Shown: in pieces, positions 1 through 5,860 of the stretch
How positions within the stretch are numbered: position 1 is the stretch's first letter
How the letters are laid out: each line of letters starts with the position of its first letter
From: a virus
Virus record (IMG/VR): IMGVR_UViG_3300017598_000225
Location: 1-24,451 of that record
DNA length: 24,451 nucleotides
Direction: 5' to 3' (one strand)
Position numbers and translations under genes: made by a program
Notes under the pieces: generated by a model
Told to the model about the DNA's origin: nothing
What the model saw: the letters and a program-made list of their open reading frames with translations, nothing else
Database searches by the model: none

Positions 1-66
1 AAAAAGTTTCTCCGTCACCAGACGAGCAAACCAGAGCTCCAAGACACCCTTTGGCAATTCCATCTT
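1..66. repeat. Left arm of a 66-bp perfect inverted repeat
   Basis: Bases 1-66 are the exact reverse complement of bases 541-606, and the match stops sharply at 66/67. The partner lies inside the 3' half of the ligase gene and is normal coding sequence there, so this left arm is the out-of-place copy. It sits exactly at the window edge and interrupts the ligase gene before its catalytic lysine motif. The simplest reading is a fold-back chimera or assembly artefact at a contig end. A real inverted duplication is less likely. Confidence 0.9.
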
Positions 67-770
67 ATGTAATGCTTTCCAGTGAAGAAAACTTTTTCTA
101 CAGCGTTCCTCATCTATCAGACATTCTAAACAAACTAGGTTTAAAAGCAGAACTAGATGGTGAACTTTACTATCACAGCATGGACTTTAACAAACTATCA
201 AGCATCGTCTCACGAACTGTAAACATTCATCCTGAGCATCAAAGAATACAATTTCATCTCTTTGACATCGTTAATGAAGAGCCTCAGATGAAGCGCTTAC
301 TTGATTTGGAAAACCTCAAAGGTCTCCATCCTTATATCCAAGTATCTCCATTCTGGATCTGTGAATCATTAGACGAGATAATGAAAACCTATGACAGAAT
401 CATCGAGCTTGGTTATGAAGGTATAATAATTCGTCACTTTCAAGCCCCTTACGTCCGTAAACGTAGTACATACATAATGAAGTTTAAACCCAAAAAGGAA
501 GACACTTATGAAATCACTGGCTATGTTGAGGAGAAGACCAAAGATGGAATTGCCAAAGGGTGTCTTGGAGCTCTGGTTTGCTCGTCTGGTGACGGAGAAA
601 CTTTTTCTGTCGGCACTGGATTTTCAGATGAGCAAAGAAGAACGCTATGGAAAGTACGAGACACTCTTCCTAGGTGCATTGCACGAGTTGAATATCAACA
701 TTTAAGCCCTGGTCGAAAGGTGCCTCGCTTTCCAGTGTTTGTAGAGGTGATAGAAAATGAAAGTACCTAA
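51..770 (+). CDS. ATP-dependent DNA ligase, 5' truncated
   Basis: This enzyme would seal DNA nicks using ATP through a lysyl-AMP intermediate. Seen, counting from codon 51: nucleotidyltransferase motif III LDGELYY (35-41), motif IIIa FHLFDIV (68-74), motif IV EGIIIR (123-128), motif V IMKFKPKK (142-149), then a C-terminal OB-fold with CLGALV and VGTGFSDEQR. The KxDG motif that carries the AMP-accepting lysine should lie shortly before the first visible residues but is absent. Sequence upstream of base 67 is an inverted copy of 541-606, so the TTG at 51 is not a credible start; the frame is simply open to the window edge. The real gene begins outside this window. Its end overlaps the next gene by 14 nt, which suggests translational coupling. 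The ligase assignment is strong; the 5' boundary is artificial. Confidence 0.88.
   Translation: MAIPSYVMLSSEENFFYSVPHLSDILNKLGLKAELDGELYYHSMDFNKLSSIVSRTVNIHPEHQRIQFHLFDIVNEEPQMKRLLDLENLKGLHPYIQVSPFWICESLDEIMKTYDRIIELGYEGIIIRHFQAPYVRKRSTYIMKFKPKKEDTYEITGYVEEKTKDGIAKGCLGALVCSSGDGETFSVGTGFSDEQRRTLWKVRDTLPRCIARVEYQHLSPGRKVPRFPVFVEVIENEST
541..606. repeat. Right arm of the 66-bp inverted repeat (native copy)
   Basis: This is the reverse complement of bases 1-66. It is read in frame as the conserved C-terminal OB-fold segment of the ligase, containing the GCLGALV and GDGETF stretches, so it is the native copy. Confidence 0.9.
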
Positions 771-1140
771 ATGGAAAACAAAAGATGGTAAACTTATAGA
801 GATCCATGAAATGAGTGATAAGCATCTTTTAAATAGTCAAAGATATTGTAGAAACCAAGTTTGTGGCTTTAATGATATGATAAAGACTGCAGCCCATCCT
901 GTTTTTGCTTCTAGAGGCGATGGTGCTTGTTATGCATATGAACAAGCAGTAGAAGAAGGTTTTAAAGTAGCTAGTTCATGTAATTATATAGAACATTTTT
1001 TAGATAGAGAAGTTAAAAAACGAGGACTTATATCTCTCGAAATAAATCCTCCACTTAATTTACCTGAGATAGAAAATGTAGAATATCTTGATGAGGTACA
1101 ATATTTAAACTCAAACCAAAGAAAGGAGAAAAAGCTATGA
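757..1140 (+). CDS. Phage hypothetical protein (KWKTKDGKLIEI family)
   Basis: A 127-residue soluble protein whose start overlaps the ligase stop by 14 nt, with GTAGAGGTG just upstream as SD. The N-terminal pattern KWKTKDG, then EIHEM, then DKHLLNS is one I recognise from small uncharacterised phage proteins, which read W-TTKDG followed by MSDSHL-N; no biochemical role is known. Four cysteines are present (CRNQVC near 31-36, then single Cys around 58 and 74), so metal binding is possible but unproven. The codons are distinctly A/T-ended compared with the ligase. Its stop overlaps the next start (ATGA), indicating one operon. Confidence 0.75.
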   Translation: MKVPKWKTKDGKLIEIHEMSDKHLLNSQRYCRNQVCGFNDMIKTAAHPVFASRGDGACYAYEQAVEEGFKVASSCNYIEHFLDREVKKRGLISLEINPPLNLPEIENVEYLDEVQYLNSNQRKEKKL

Positions 1141-1484
1141 ACACAACAGAAGACAATGTAGAGGGCTACAAACCTCTCCGTGAGTTCTTTATCGCTGGAG
1201 TACAATTCCATCAACTCAAAACTATCATCGACAAACTCGAAGTCGATAACTATCTTCAACTAACCCCAGAACCTACCAACAAGTTCGATCCTAATGCAGT
1301 TCGCATTGAGTGCTTTACCAATGATGGAGATGTTATGTGTGGTTATGTTCCGAAGAAGTTCAGCAGTGAAATAGCTGCTTCTATAGAAGCTGGCTTCACA
1401 CTCGAATGTACTATCACCGAACTCAACAAGAATGCTAAACCTTGGGAACAGTGTAAAGTTTCTATTAAGGAGGTAATAGAATAA
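1137..1484 (+). CDS. Stand-alone HIRAN-domain protein
   Basis: A 115-residue protein that is essentially a single HIRAN domain. Seen: FFIAGVQFHQ (17-26), the hallmark PEPTNKFDPNAVRI (44-57), GYVPKK (69-74), and a C-terminal strand around PWEQCKVSI. In eukaryotic HLTF, HIRAN domains bind 3'-OH single-stranded DNA ends; phage and bacterial versions are thought to recognise damaged or stalled DNA. That fits the neighbouring ligase and recombination genes, but here it is inference. GAAAGGAG precedes the ATG, and the start overlaps the upstream stop (ATGA). Confidence 0.82.
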   Translation: MNTTEDNVEGYKPLREFFIAGVQFHQLKTIIDKLEVDNYLQLTPEPTNKFDPNAVRIECFTNDGDVMCGYVPKKFSSEIAASIEAGFTLECTITELNKNAKPWEQCKVSIKEVIE

Positions 1485-1621
1485 AAAATGAAAAAACTAT
1501 AAGATTTTTTATAGCTTTACTATTAACCCCAGTTCTAGTCCCTTTGTTTCTAATAGTATGGTTTATAGGAATCTCAATAGCTTGTCTTTTATCTTTATCA
1601 GCGATGGAGGATTTGAAATAA
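1481..1621 (+). CDS. Small membrane protein, non-canonical start or frameshift
   Basis: An open frame of 46 codons encodes one strongly hydrophobic helix (about FFIALLLTPVLVPLF through IACLL), a short tail EDLK and a TAA stop. No ATG, GTG or TTG opens this frame before the helix. An ideal SD, AAGGAGGT (1467-1474), lies 6 nt before ATA at 1481, giving MKNEKTIRFF. An ATG at 1488 lies in another frame and reads MKKL then stop, across a run of six A. A -1 slip or one extra A there would give MKKTIRFF joined to the same helix. Either ATA initiates, or a frameshift, slippage or homopolymer error is involved. It could be a holin-like or other small inner-membrane protein, but position and size alone do not settle this. 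The first codons overlap the HIRAN stop. Confidence 0.55.
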   Translation: MKNEKTIRFFIALLLTPVLVPLFLIVWFIGISIACLLSLSAMEDLK

Positions 1622-1644
1622 ACCTTTCAAGAAAGGAAAATAAG

Positions 1645-1998
1645 ATGAAAACTGTCTACTGTGCTCAATGTGGGACTCGGTTAGAAGTATTCAGGAAAGC
1701 ATTAAAAGGCTACGGACGTATCATAGATCTCATCCAACCTCATAAATGCCCTGAGGAACCAATCGAGCTTGACTTAACTCCTACTGAAATCCCTGTCAAG
1801 TCACCTGAAGGAAAGTTCGTCCAAAACTTGGATATTCTGCGTCCGTCTAACACTCCTTCCGTTTCAACAGCTGACTTCCGTGACAGAAGAACGGAAGTTA
1901 AATCAACTGCACCTGCTTCACTCTTAGACCAAATAAAGCTGCAAAATCCATCTATACCAGAAAATGACATTTCGAGTGAACCTGAAGGAGGTGAATAA
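1645..1998 (+). CDS. Phage hypothetical protein with N-terminal CxxC
   Basis: A 117-residue protein starting at ATG 1645 behind GAAAGGAAAATAAG. The same frame is open upstream to an ATG at 1558, but that lies inside the small membrane ORF and has no SD, so 1645 is preferred. Seen: YCAQCGTRL (5-13), a helix with LKGYGRIIDL, then PHKCPEEP, giving a CxxC plus one further Cys, a probable small metal-binding head. The rest is Pro/Ser/Thr/Glu-rich and probably disordered. I recognise the N-terminal pattern as an uncharacterised phage family. Function unknown. Confidence 0.75.
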   Translation: MKTVYCAQCGTRLEVFRKALKGYGRIIDLIQPHKCPEEPIELDLTPTEIPVKSPEGKFVQNLDILRPSNTPSVSTADFRDRRTEVKSTAPASLLDQIKLQNPSIPENDISSEPEGGE

Positions 1999-2001
1999 CT
2001 A

Positions 2002-2307
2002 ATGGCTAAGGTCTACATAGTAAACAAATCTAATCACGATTTCTCTGCAGCCAGAAAGTATGGAGACCTTGTATTTCTTAGCGAAGGTCCTATGAATCGC
2101 TATAGCACTAACAACATGATGAGGGTGTTTACTGAGAAAATGAAGGATTCAACTCCTGACGATTACATAGTTCCATGCTCACTAAACGTCATGAACTCTA
2201 TTGCCTGTGCTATCTTCGCTTTCAAGCATGGAGCTTTGAATCTTCTTTTGTTCAAGGAAGGTAGTTACATTGAGAGAAACCATATACTCTGGAAGGGAGG
2301 TAATTAA
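2002..2307 (+). CDS. Phage hypothetical protein, 101 aa
   Basis: A compact globular protein with no recognisable catalytic motif, starting MAKVYIVNKSNHDFSAA and containing LVFLSEGPMNRY and a conserved-looking hydrophobic helix near NVMNSIACAIFAF. The start follows the strong SD GAAGGAGGTG by 8 nt, and the gene lies 3 nt after the upstream stop. The pattern resembles small proteins common in phage early regions, but I cannot name a function. Confidence 0.72.
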   Translation: MAKVYIVNKSNHDFSAARKYGDLVFLSEGPMNRYSTNNMMRVFTEKMKDSTPDDYIVPCSLNVMNSIACAIFAFKHGALNLLLFKEGSYIERNHILWKGGN

Positions 2308-2308
2308 G

Positions 2309-2458
2309 CTGAGTGATAAAACTATATTAGAAACTAATTTCGCAGATATAGAAATTAAATATATAGCATATTTGCTTAATAAAGGTATACCTATAGAGGA
2401 GGTGATTAACTATGGTAACAGAGAGGACTCTAAGAATATGGAGGAAGGAAGCGCTTAA
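2309..2458 (+). CDS. Small hypothetical protein, probable CTG start
   Basis: A 49-codon ORF giving SDKTILETN, IKYIAYLLNKGIPIEEV and a charged tail. The frame is open upstream to a TTG at 2270, but that would place 38 nt inside the previous gene. The clear SD, GGGAGG at 2295-2300 on the preceding gene's last codons, lies 8 nt before CTG 2309, so CTG is the most plausible initiator; an ATG, GTG or TTG mutated or misread to CTG is the alternative. The last 47 nt overlap the next small gene. Codons are very A/T-rich. No known domain. Confidence 0.5.
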   Translation: MSDKTILETNFADIEIKYIAYLLNKGIPIEEVINYGNREDSKNMEEGSA

Positions 2459-2573
2459 AGTAAAAAGTTATCAAGACACTGATGAACCTATTAGAAAATT
2501 ATATCACTTTTCAAATCGCATCCTTCGAATGACTCAAGAGTTGATGGACATACACTTAATGAAAAGGAAATAA
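2412..2573 (+). CDS. Small basic hypothetical protein, 53 aa
   Basis: A 53-residue ORF with ATG at 2412, preceded at good spacing by GAGGAGGTG and ending TAA at 2571-2573, just before the nuclease gene. It overlaps the end of the preceding small gene in another frame. Seen: VTERTLRIWRKEALKVKSY, then a helix-forming KLYHFSNRILRMTQELMDIH and a basic tail MKRK. It is probably helical and may bind nucleic acid or a partner protein, but no family is recognised. Its strong SD and exact fit between neighbours argue that it is real despite its length. Confidence 0.65.
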   Translation: MVTERTLRIWRKEALKVKSYQDTDEPIRKLYHFSNRILRMTQELMDIHLMKRK

Positions 2574-2576
2574 GAA

Positions 2577-3578
2577 ATGCCAATACCTAGTGATCCAACT
2601 TGGGAAATAAAAGACTCATCAAAACTCGACACTTGGATACGCTGTAAACGCTGGTACTTCTTCGAATACATCTTAGGCTGGCGTCTTGATATGCCTGCTC
2701 AAGACTTACACTTCGGTGAAGCCTGGCATCATGGCAGAGAACATCAGCTTCTCAATGGCTATGAGGACATCCAAGGTGCTTTTGAAGAGTTTGAAACCTG
2801 CTACCGTAAACACTTTCACCCAGACACAGATCACATCTACACACCTAAAACTCCAGCAGGTGCTCTCGCTGGCTATCTTACCTTTGCTACTCAATATCCT
2901 AGAGACTTAATCGACAATGAAGTTGTTGAACTAGACGGTGTTAAGATGACTGAAATCTCAGGTAAAGTTCCTATTAGCGAAAAGCGGTTCCTCTACTATC
3001 GCATGGACTCTATCATGAGACGAAGAGAAGACGGAAAGATATTCTCTTGGGATCATAAGTCTTCTACAGAAAAGTGGATCAACAATAGAATCTGGTCTGA
3101 TGGGTTTTATCTTGGTCTCCAGAACGGAACTTACACTCATTGTCTCTACTGCCTATTTCCTATAGAAGAAGTACTCGGAATAGAGTTCTGCGGAGCTGGC
3201 TTTGCTTACCTCAAACGTGGATCTTCACAACGCTCTCAAGGTTACCACTGCTCTCTACGTCGTGTCTCTGCGTTCAAAACACCTGACCAGATGAACAACT
3301 GGCTCTGGCATGTGAATAACTATCTCGATGAAATAGATCGAGAAATGGATCGCTTGACTCACTGCTCTGAATCTGATCCTGTAATGATGTGCTTTCCAAT
3401 GAATCCAGTCTCATGCACAGCATTCCGTGGTTGTCCTTACCACGACTTTTGCATGAGTTGGCAAAATCCGCTTCAAAACGCTTACGAGCCACCTCTTGGA
3501 TTCAAGGTAGACCGCTGGGATCCTTCAGCAATGGACACTAATGTTAAGAAAGACTTAACGTGGAAAGGAAGTGAATAA
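2577..3578 (+). CDS. PD-(D/E)XK nuclease, Cas4/RecB-like, with Fe-S cysteines
   Basis: A 333-residue nuclease of the RecB/Cas4 type that would trim or resect DNA ends. Seen: SSKLDTWIRCKRWYFFEY (14-31), FGEAWHHG (46-53) with the motif I histidine H51, acidic residues around E126 and D144 (RMDSIMRR), and motif III WDHKSS with D159-x-K161. Cysteines C23, C280, C286 and C292 (the last three in CTAFRGC-PYHDFC) have the Cas4/AddB arrangement that holds a 4Fe-4S cluster. It is followed after 3 nt by a Sak4-like ATPase and then an SSB-like gene, so a role in phage recombination is inferred. No cas1, cas2 or CRISPR array is in the window, so this is not evidence of CRISPR adaptation. Confidence 0.88.
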   Translation: MPIPSDPTWEIKDSSKLDTWIRCKRWYFFEYILGWRLDMPAQDLHFGEAWHHGREHQLLNGYEDIQGAFEEFETCYRKHFHPDTDHIYTPKTPAGALAGYLTFATQYPRDLIDNEVVELDGVKMTEISGKVPISEKRFLYYRMDSIMRRREDGKIFSWDHKSSTEKWINNRIWSDGFYLGLQNGTYTHCLYCLFPIEEVLGIEFCGAGFAYLKRGSSQRSQGYHCSLRRVSAFKTPDQMNNWLWHVNNYLDEIDREMDRLTHCSESDPVMMCFPMNPVSCTAFRGCPYHDFCMSWQNPLQNAYEPPLGFKVDRWDPSAMDTNVKKDLTWKGSE

Positions 3579-3581
3579 CTA

Positions 3582-4418
3582 ATGGCTTACGACTATAAAA
3601 AAGAACTAGAAAAAGTAAAAGAATACTATCAACAAGACCCACTTCAAAAACGCTTCTCTGCTCTTGTAACTGGAGAAACTAACGCTGGGAAAACTTACCT
3701 ACTCCGAACTGCTCGCTTCCCAGTCCACATAGATTCCTTCGACCCTGGTGGAACAAAGTGCTTACGTGACTTGATAGAAAAAGGAGACGTAATCGCTGAT
3801 ACGCAGTGGGAAGCTGATGACCCATTCTCTCCTGATACCTTTGCTAAATGGAAAAGATCCGTTGACATCAGGATGAAGATCGGTTACTTCGACCATGTAG
3901 GAACTTACTGCCTCGACAGTGCTACAACCTTCGGAGATGCAGTAATGAACTATCAACTCGCTTCTCGTAACCGTGCTGGAGAAGCACCTCAACACCGTCA
4001 TGACTATAATCCACAGAAAGTAGAAATGACAAACTACATTAAAAAACTTATGCGTCTCCCATGTGACTTCATAATGACTGGCCATCTTCGGGAGATTAAA
4101 AAAGTACTTCGTATAGATCCTAAAACTGGGGTAGTGTCAGAGGACATAAAATACCGCTTTTTCACAACTGGTCAAGCCGTGGTAACTATCCCTCTTCTCT
4201 TCGACGAGATATATGTAATAATTGGGAAAGGAGGTGGTGCAGGTAGAGAGCCAAAGCGCGAAATGCTCATTGATTCTCTCGGTGAGTACATCGCTAGATC
4301 TAGACTAAAAGCAAATGGGAAACTAAACGCAGTCGAACCACCTGACATTCGTGCTTTGTTGTTTAAAGCAGGTCTCGACTGGAAAGACAAAACCAAACTA
4401 AATCTAAAAGGAGATTAA
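3582..4418 (+). CDS. Sak4-like RecA-fold ATPase (single-strand annealing/recombination)
   Basis: A 278-residue P-loop ATPase. Seen: Walker A GETNAGKT (31-38), a strand-helix HIDSFDPGGTKCL, and Walker B-like TYCLDSAT with D112, then DFIMTGHLREIKK, where the histidine/arginine sensor region would fall. The layout and length match the phage Sak4/AAA_24 group of RecA-core ATPases, which anneal DNA strands with help from an SSB; the next gene, 1 nt downstream, is SSB-like and the previous gene is a Cas4-like nuclease, the usual neighbourhood for Sak4. The ATPase fold is certain; the Sak4 role is inferred from resemblance and context. Confidence 0.85.
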   Translation: MAYDYKKELEKVKEYYQQDPLQKRFSALVTGETNAGKTYLLRTARFPVHIDSFDPGGTKCLRDLIEKGDVIADTQWEADDPFSPDTFAKWKRSVDIRMKIGYFDHVGTYCLDSATTFGDAVMNYQLASRNRAGEAPQHRHDYNPQKVEMTNYIKKLMRLPCDFIMTGHLREIKKVLRIDPKTGVVSEDIKYRFFTTGQAVVTIPLLFDEIYVIIGKGGGAGREPKREMLIDSLGEYIARSRLKANGKLNAVEPPDIRALLFKAGLDWKDKTKLNLKGD

Positions 4419-4419
4419 A

Positions 4420-4839
4420 ATGTCACTAGTAGATTATTCAAGCTTGGAAAAAGAAATTGAAGATGCTCCGGAACCAAAAATCCTTCCTACCGGCTCCGAA
4501 GTCCGCATTCGCATAGTTGCAGTCCGTGAAGGTATGAGTGACAAGAATGGCGCTGGATTCTTCATGCCTATGTTCGACTGCCCTGACGATCCTATGGTAA
4601 TCGAGTTTAACGACTTCTTCTGGGATCTCGCTGATGCATCAAAGATTGATCCTAAGCAAGTCCAACGTGGTCTGCATAAGTTCAAAACCTTTGCTGATTC
4701 TATTGGACTTGACTACTCACGACCTTTCAACTGGATGGACGATCTACCGGGTATGGAAGGTTGGGCTATCCTTGGCATACGCAAGAGCGAAGAATACGGA
4801 GATAGTAATACTATCAAAAAGTATATAGCTGTGAGATAA
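4420..4839 (+). CDS. SSB-like OB-fold protein (Sak4 partner)
   Basis: A 139-residue protein behind AAAAGGAGATTAAA. Seen: a short acidic leader (YSSLEKEIEDAPEPK), then LPTGSEVRIRIVAVREG, which looks like the first OB-fold strands, MPMFDCPDDP, EFNDFFWDL, a helical KQVQRGLHKFKTFADSIG, and the strand-like GWAILGIRKSEEYGD. This order resembles phage single-strand-binding or DUF669-type proteins encoded beside Sak4-like ATPases. It would bind ssDNA and load or stimulate the ATPase. There is no classic acidic C-terminal tail. Function is inferred mainly from context. Confidence 0.65.
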   Translation: MSLVDYSSLEKEIEDAPEPKILPTGSEVRIRIVAVREGMSDKNGAGFFMPMFDCPDDPMVIEFNDFFWDLADASKIDPKQVQRGLHKFKTFADSIGLDYSRPFNWMDDLPGMEGWAILGIRKSEEYGDSNTIKKYIAVR

Positions 4840-4843
4840 AACT

Positions 4844-4924
4844 ATGGGAATCATTCTTTTGAAGCGGTAATTGAAGAGCCATATTGTCTTTGTCAGGACA
4901 CTTTGGATTGAGAATGGTTCCCAT
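4844..4924 (+). ncRNA. Intergenic RNA stem-loop with 14-bp closing stem
   Basis: Bases 4844-4857 pair with 4911-4924 over 14 uninterrupted base pairs, with one U-G wobble. Inside, 4879-4906 can form a second hairpin (CCA with TGG, then TGTC with GACA, closing an 8-nt loop). No T-run follows, so it does not look like an intrinsic terminator. It starts 5 nt after the SSB-like stop and runs directly into the repeated 27-nt intergenic element ahead of the next gene. It could be a regulatory leader, an RNA-processing site or a small RNA. The pairing is seen; the role is unknown. Confidence 0.6.
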
Positions 4925-4950
4925 TAGTCCATCCAAAAATCAAACAAACT
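4924..4950 (+). promoter_or_regulatory. Repeated 27-nt intergenic element, copy 1
   Basis: It begins TTAGT, then T-x-C, CAAAAATC and AACAAACT, ending directly before GGAGGTAAACT-ATG. It matches copy 4 (24187-24213, minus strand) at 22 of 27 positions and points the same way relative to its downstream gene. It is probably a phage-specific promoter or other transcription signal, inferred from recurrence and position only. Confidence 0.55.
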
Positions 4951-4961
4951 GGAGGTAAACT

Positions 4962-5273
4962 ATGACCAACGATGAGTTCCAACTTCACATGCAAGACTCT
5001 TTCCTTCGCAGTCGTAGAACTTTAGCTAAAAAAGAAAAGGAATACTCTGAAGGTATCGACCGCTTAGATCAATTCAAGAAAGCCGGAATCCTTAACAACG
5101 TCTCACCTACTGAATCCCTCTGGGGCATGGCTACTAAACACGTTACTTCAATAGCAGACATGGTGAAAGATCCCACATCGTACAATTTAAAAATCTGGCG
5201 AGAAAAACTTGGCGATCTTCGCAATTATACGATACTCTGCGAAGCTCTACTCTCTGACCTCGGTGTAAAGTAA
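4962..5273 (+). CDS. Phage hypothetical protein (possibly DUF1599/Nmad1-like)
   Basis: A 103-residue, probably all-helical protein with the best SD in the region (CTGGAGGTAAACT-ATG). Seen: RRTLAKKEKEYSEGIDRLDQFKKAG, ESLWGMATKHVTSIADMV, and IWREKLGDLRNYTILCEALL. The K-EYS, D-FK, KH, and EK-D--NY pattern is widespread in phages and recalls the DUF1599 nucleotide-modification-associated domain, whose members are thought to act on modified nucleotides. Its position directly upstream of dCMP deaminase fits nucleotide metabolism. The family link is from memory and tentative. Its TAA shares a base with the next ATG (TAATG). Confidence 0.65.
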   Translation: MTNDEFQLHMQDSFLRSRRTLAKKEKEYSEGIDRLDQFKKAGILNNVSPTESLWGMATKHVTSIADMVKDPTSYNLKIWREKLGDLRNYTILCEALLSDLGVK

Positions 5274-5860
5274 TGACTAAATACATTCAATCTATATGTT
5301 ACAACTGCGACTCTCGGTGTTGGAGACCTGGACAATCTGTCTACCTCAATGCTGAGGGTCGTTGCACTTCATGTGGGAGATTTGTCATGGAACCTAAGAA
5401 AAATTACTATAATGAAACTTTAAAGCGCTGGGATACTTATTTCCATAAACTCTGCGTTGCCGTGGCAAGTAAATCACCCTGCATGTCTCGCAGAATAGGC
5501 GCTATCTTGGTAAAAGACAATATACTTATCTCAACAGGCTACAACGGCCCTCCTCGTGGTTATCCTCATTGTTTAAGTTGTCCACGGAAAGCTGAGGGCT
5601 TCAAATCTGGAGAAGGCCTCCATCTATGCCCTGCAACTCATGCTGAGGCTAACTGCATTGCAACTGCTGCAAGAAGCGGAGTCTCAGTCTTTCACTCAAC
5701 ACTCTACATGAATTGCATTGTGCCTTGTAAAGACTGCATGGCTTTACTTATCAATGCTGGAGTTCGTGAAATAGTAATTAATGAACTCGAACCTTACCAC
5801 GAGATGTCATTAAAGATGGCAGGAATAGCTAACATTAAACTAAGGGAGTTTGTAAAATGA
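5273..5860 (+). CDS. dCMP deaminase with N-terminal zinc ribbon
   Basis: A 195-residue cytidine/deoxycytidylate deaminase that would convert dCMP to dUMP, the precursor of dTMP. Seen: catalytic zinc motif HAE (H123, E125) and PCKDC (C152, C155), plus GYNGPPRG (89-96), characteristic of dCMP deaminases. Further Cys/His between 99 and 119 could hold the second zinc of T4-type enzymes. Residues 1-38 add a CxxC (C9, C12) and a second CxxC (C31, C34), a likely zinc ribbon not in ordinary dCMP deaminases. Start 5273 has no SD but is coupled through TAATG; an internal ATG at codon 39 has GGGAG upstream and could give a shorter form. No thymidylate synthase is in the window. Confidence 0.9.
   Translation: MTKYIQSICYNCDSRCWRPGQSVYLNAEGRCTSCGRFVMEPKKNYYNETLKRWDTYFHKLCVAVASKSPCMSRRIGAILVKDNILISTGYNGPPRGYPHCLSCPRKAEGFKSGEGLHLCPATHAEANCIATAARSGVSVFHSTLYMNCIVPCKDCMALLINAGVREIVINELEPYHEMSLKMAGIANIKLREFVK

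Noticed and set aside
51-66. TTG 51 as the true ligase start
   Set aside because: It lies inside the inverted duplicate of 541-606 and would give a ligase without its catalytic lysine motif.
1558-1644. N-terminal extension of the CxxC protein from ATG 1558
   Set aside because: The extension overlaps the small membrane ORF and has no SD; ATG 1645 has GAAAGGAA at suitable distance and starts exactly at the conserved part.
2577-3578. CRISPR adaptation module, because of the Cas4-like nuclease
   Set aside because: No cas1, cas2, effector or repeat-spacer array is visible; phage Cas4-like nucleases next to Sak4-like genes are common.
4844-4924. tRNA gene in the intergenic stem-loop
   Set aside because: Outer stem is 14 bp instead of 7, and there are no T-loop GTTC-A, D-arm or anticodon arm patterns in the right places.
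4844-4924. Intrinsic terminator
   Set aside because: The loop region is 53 nt and no T-run follows the 3' arm.
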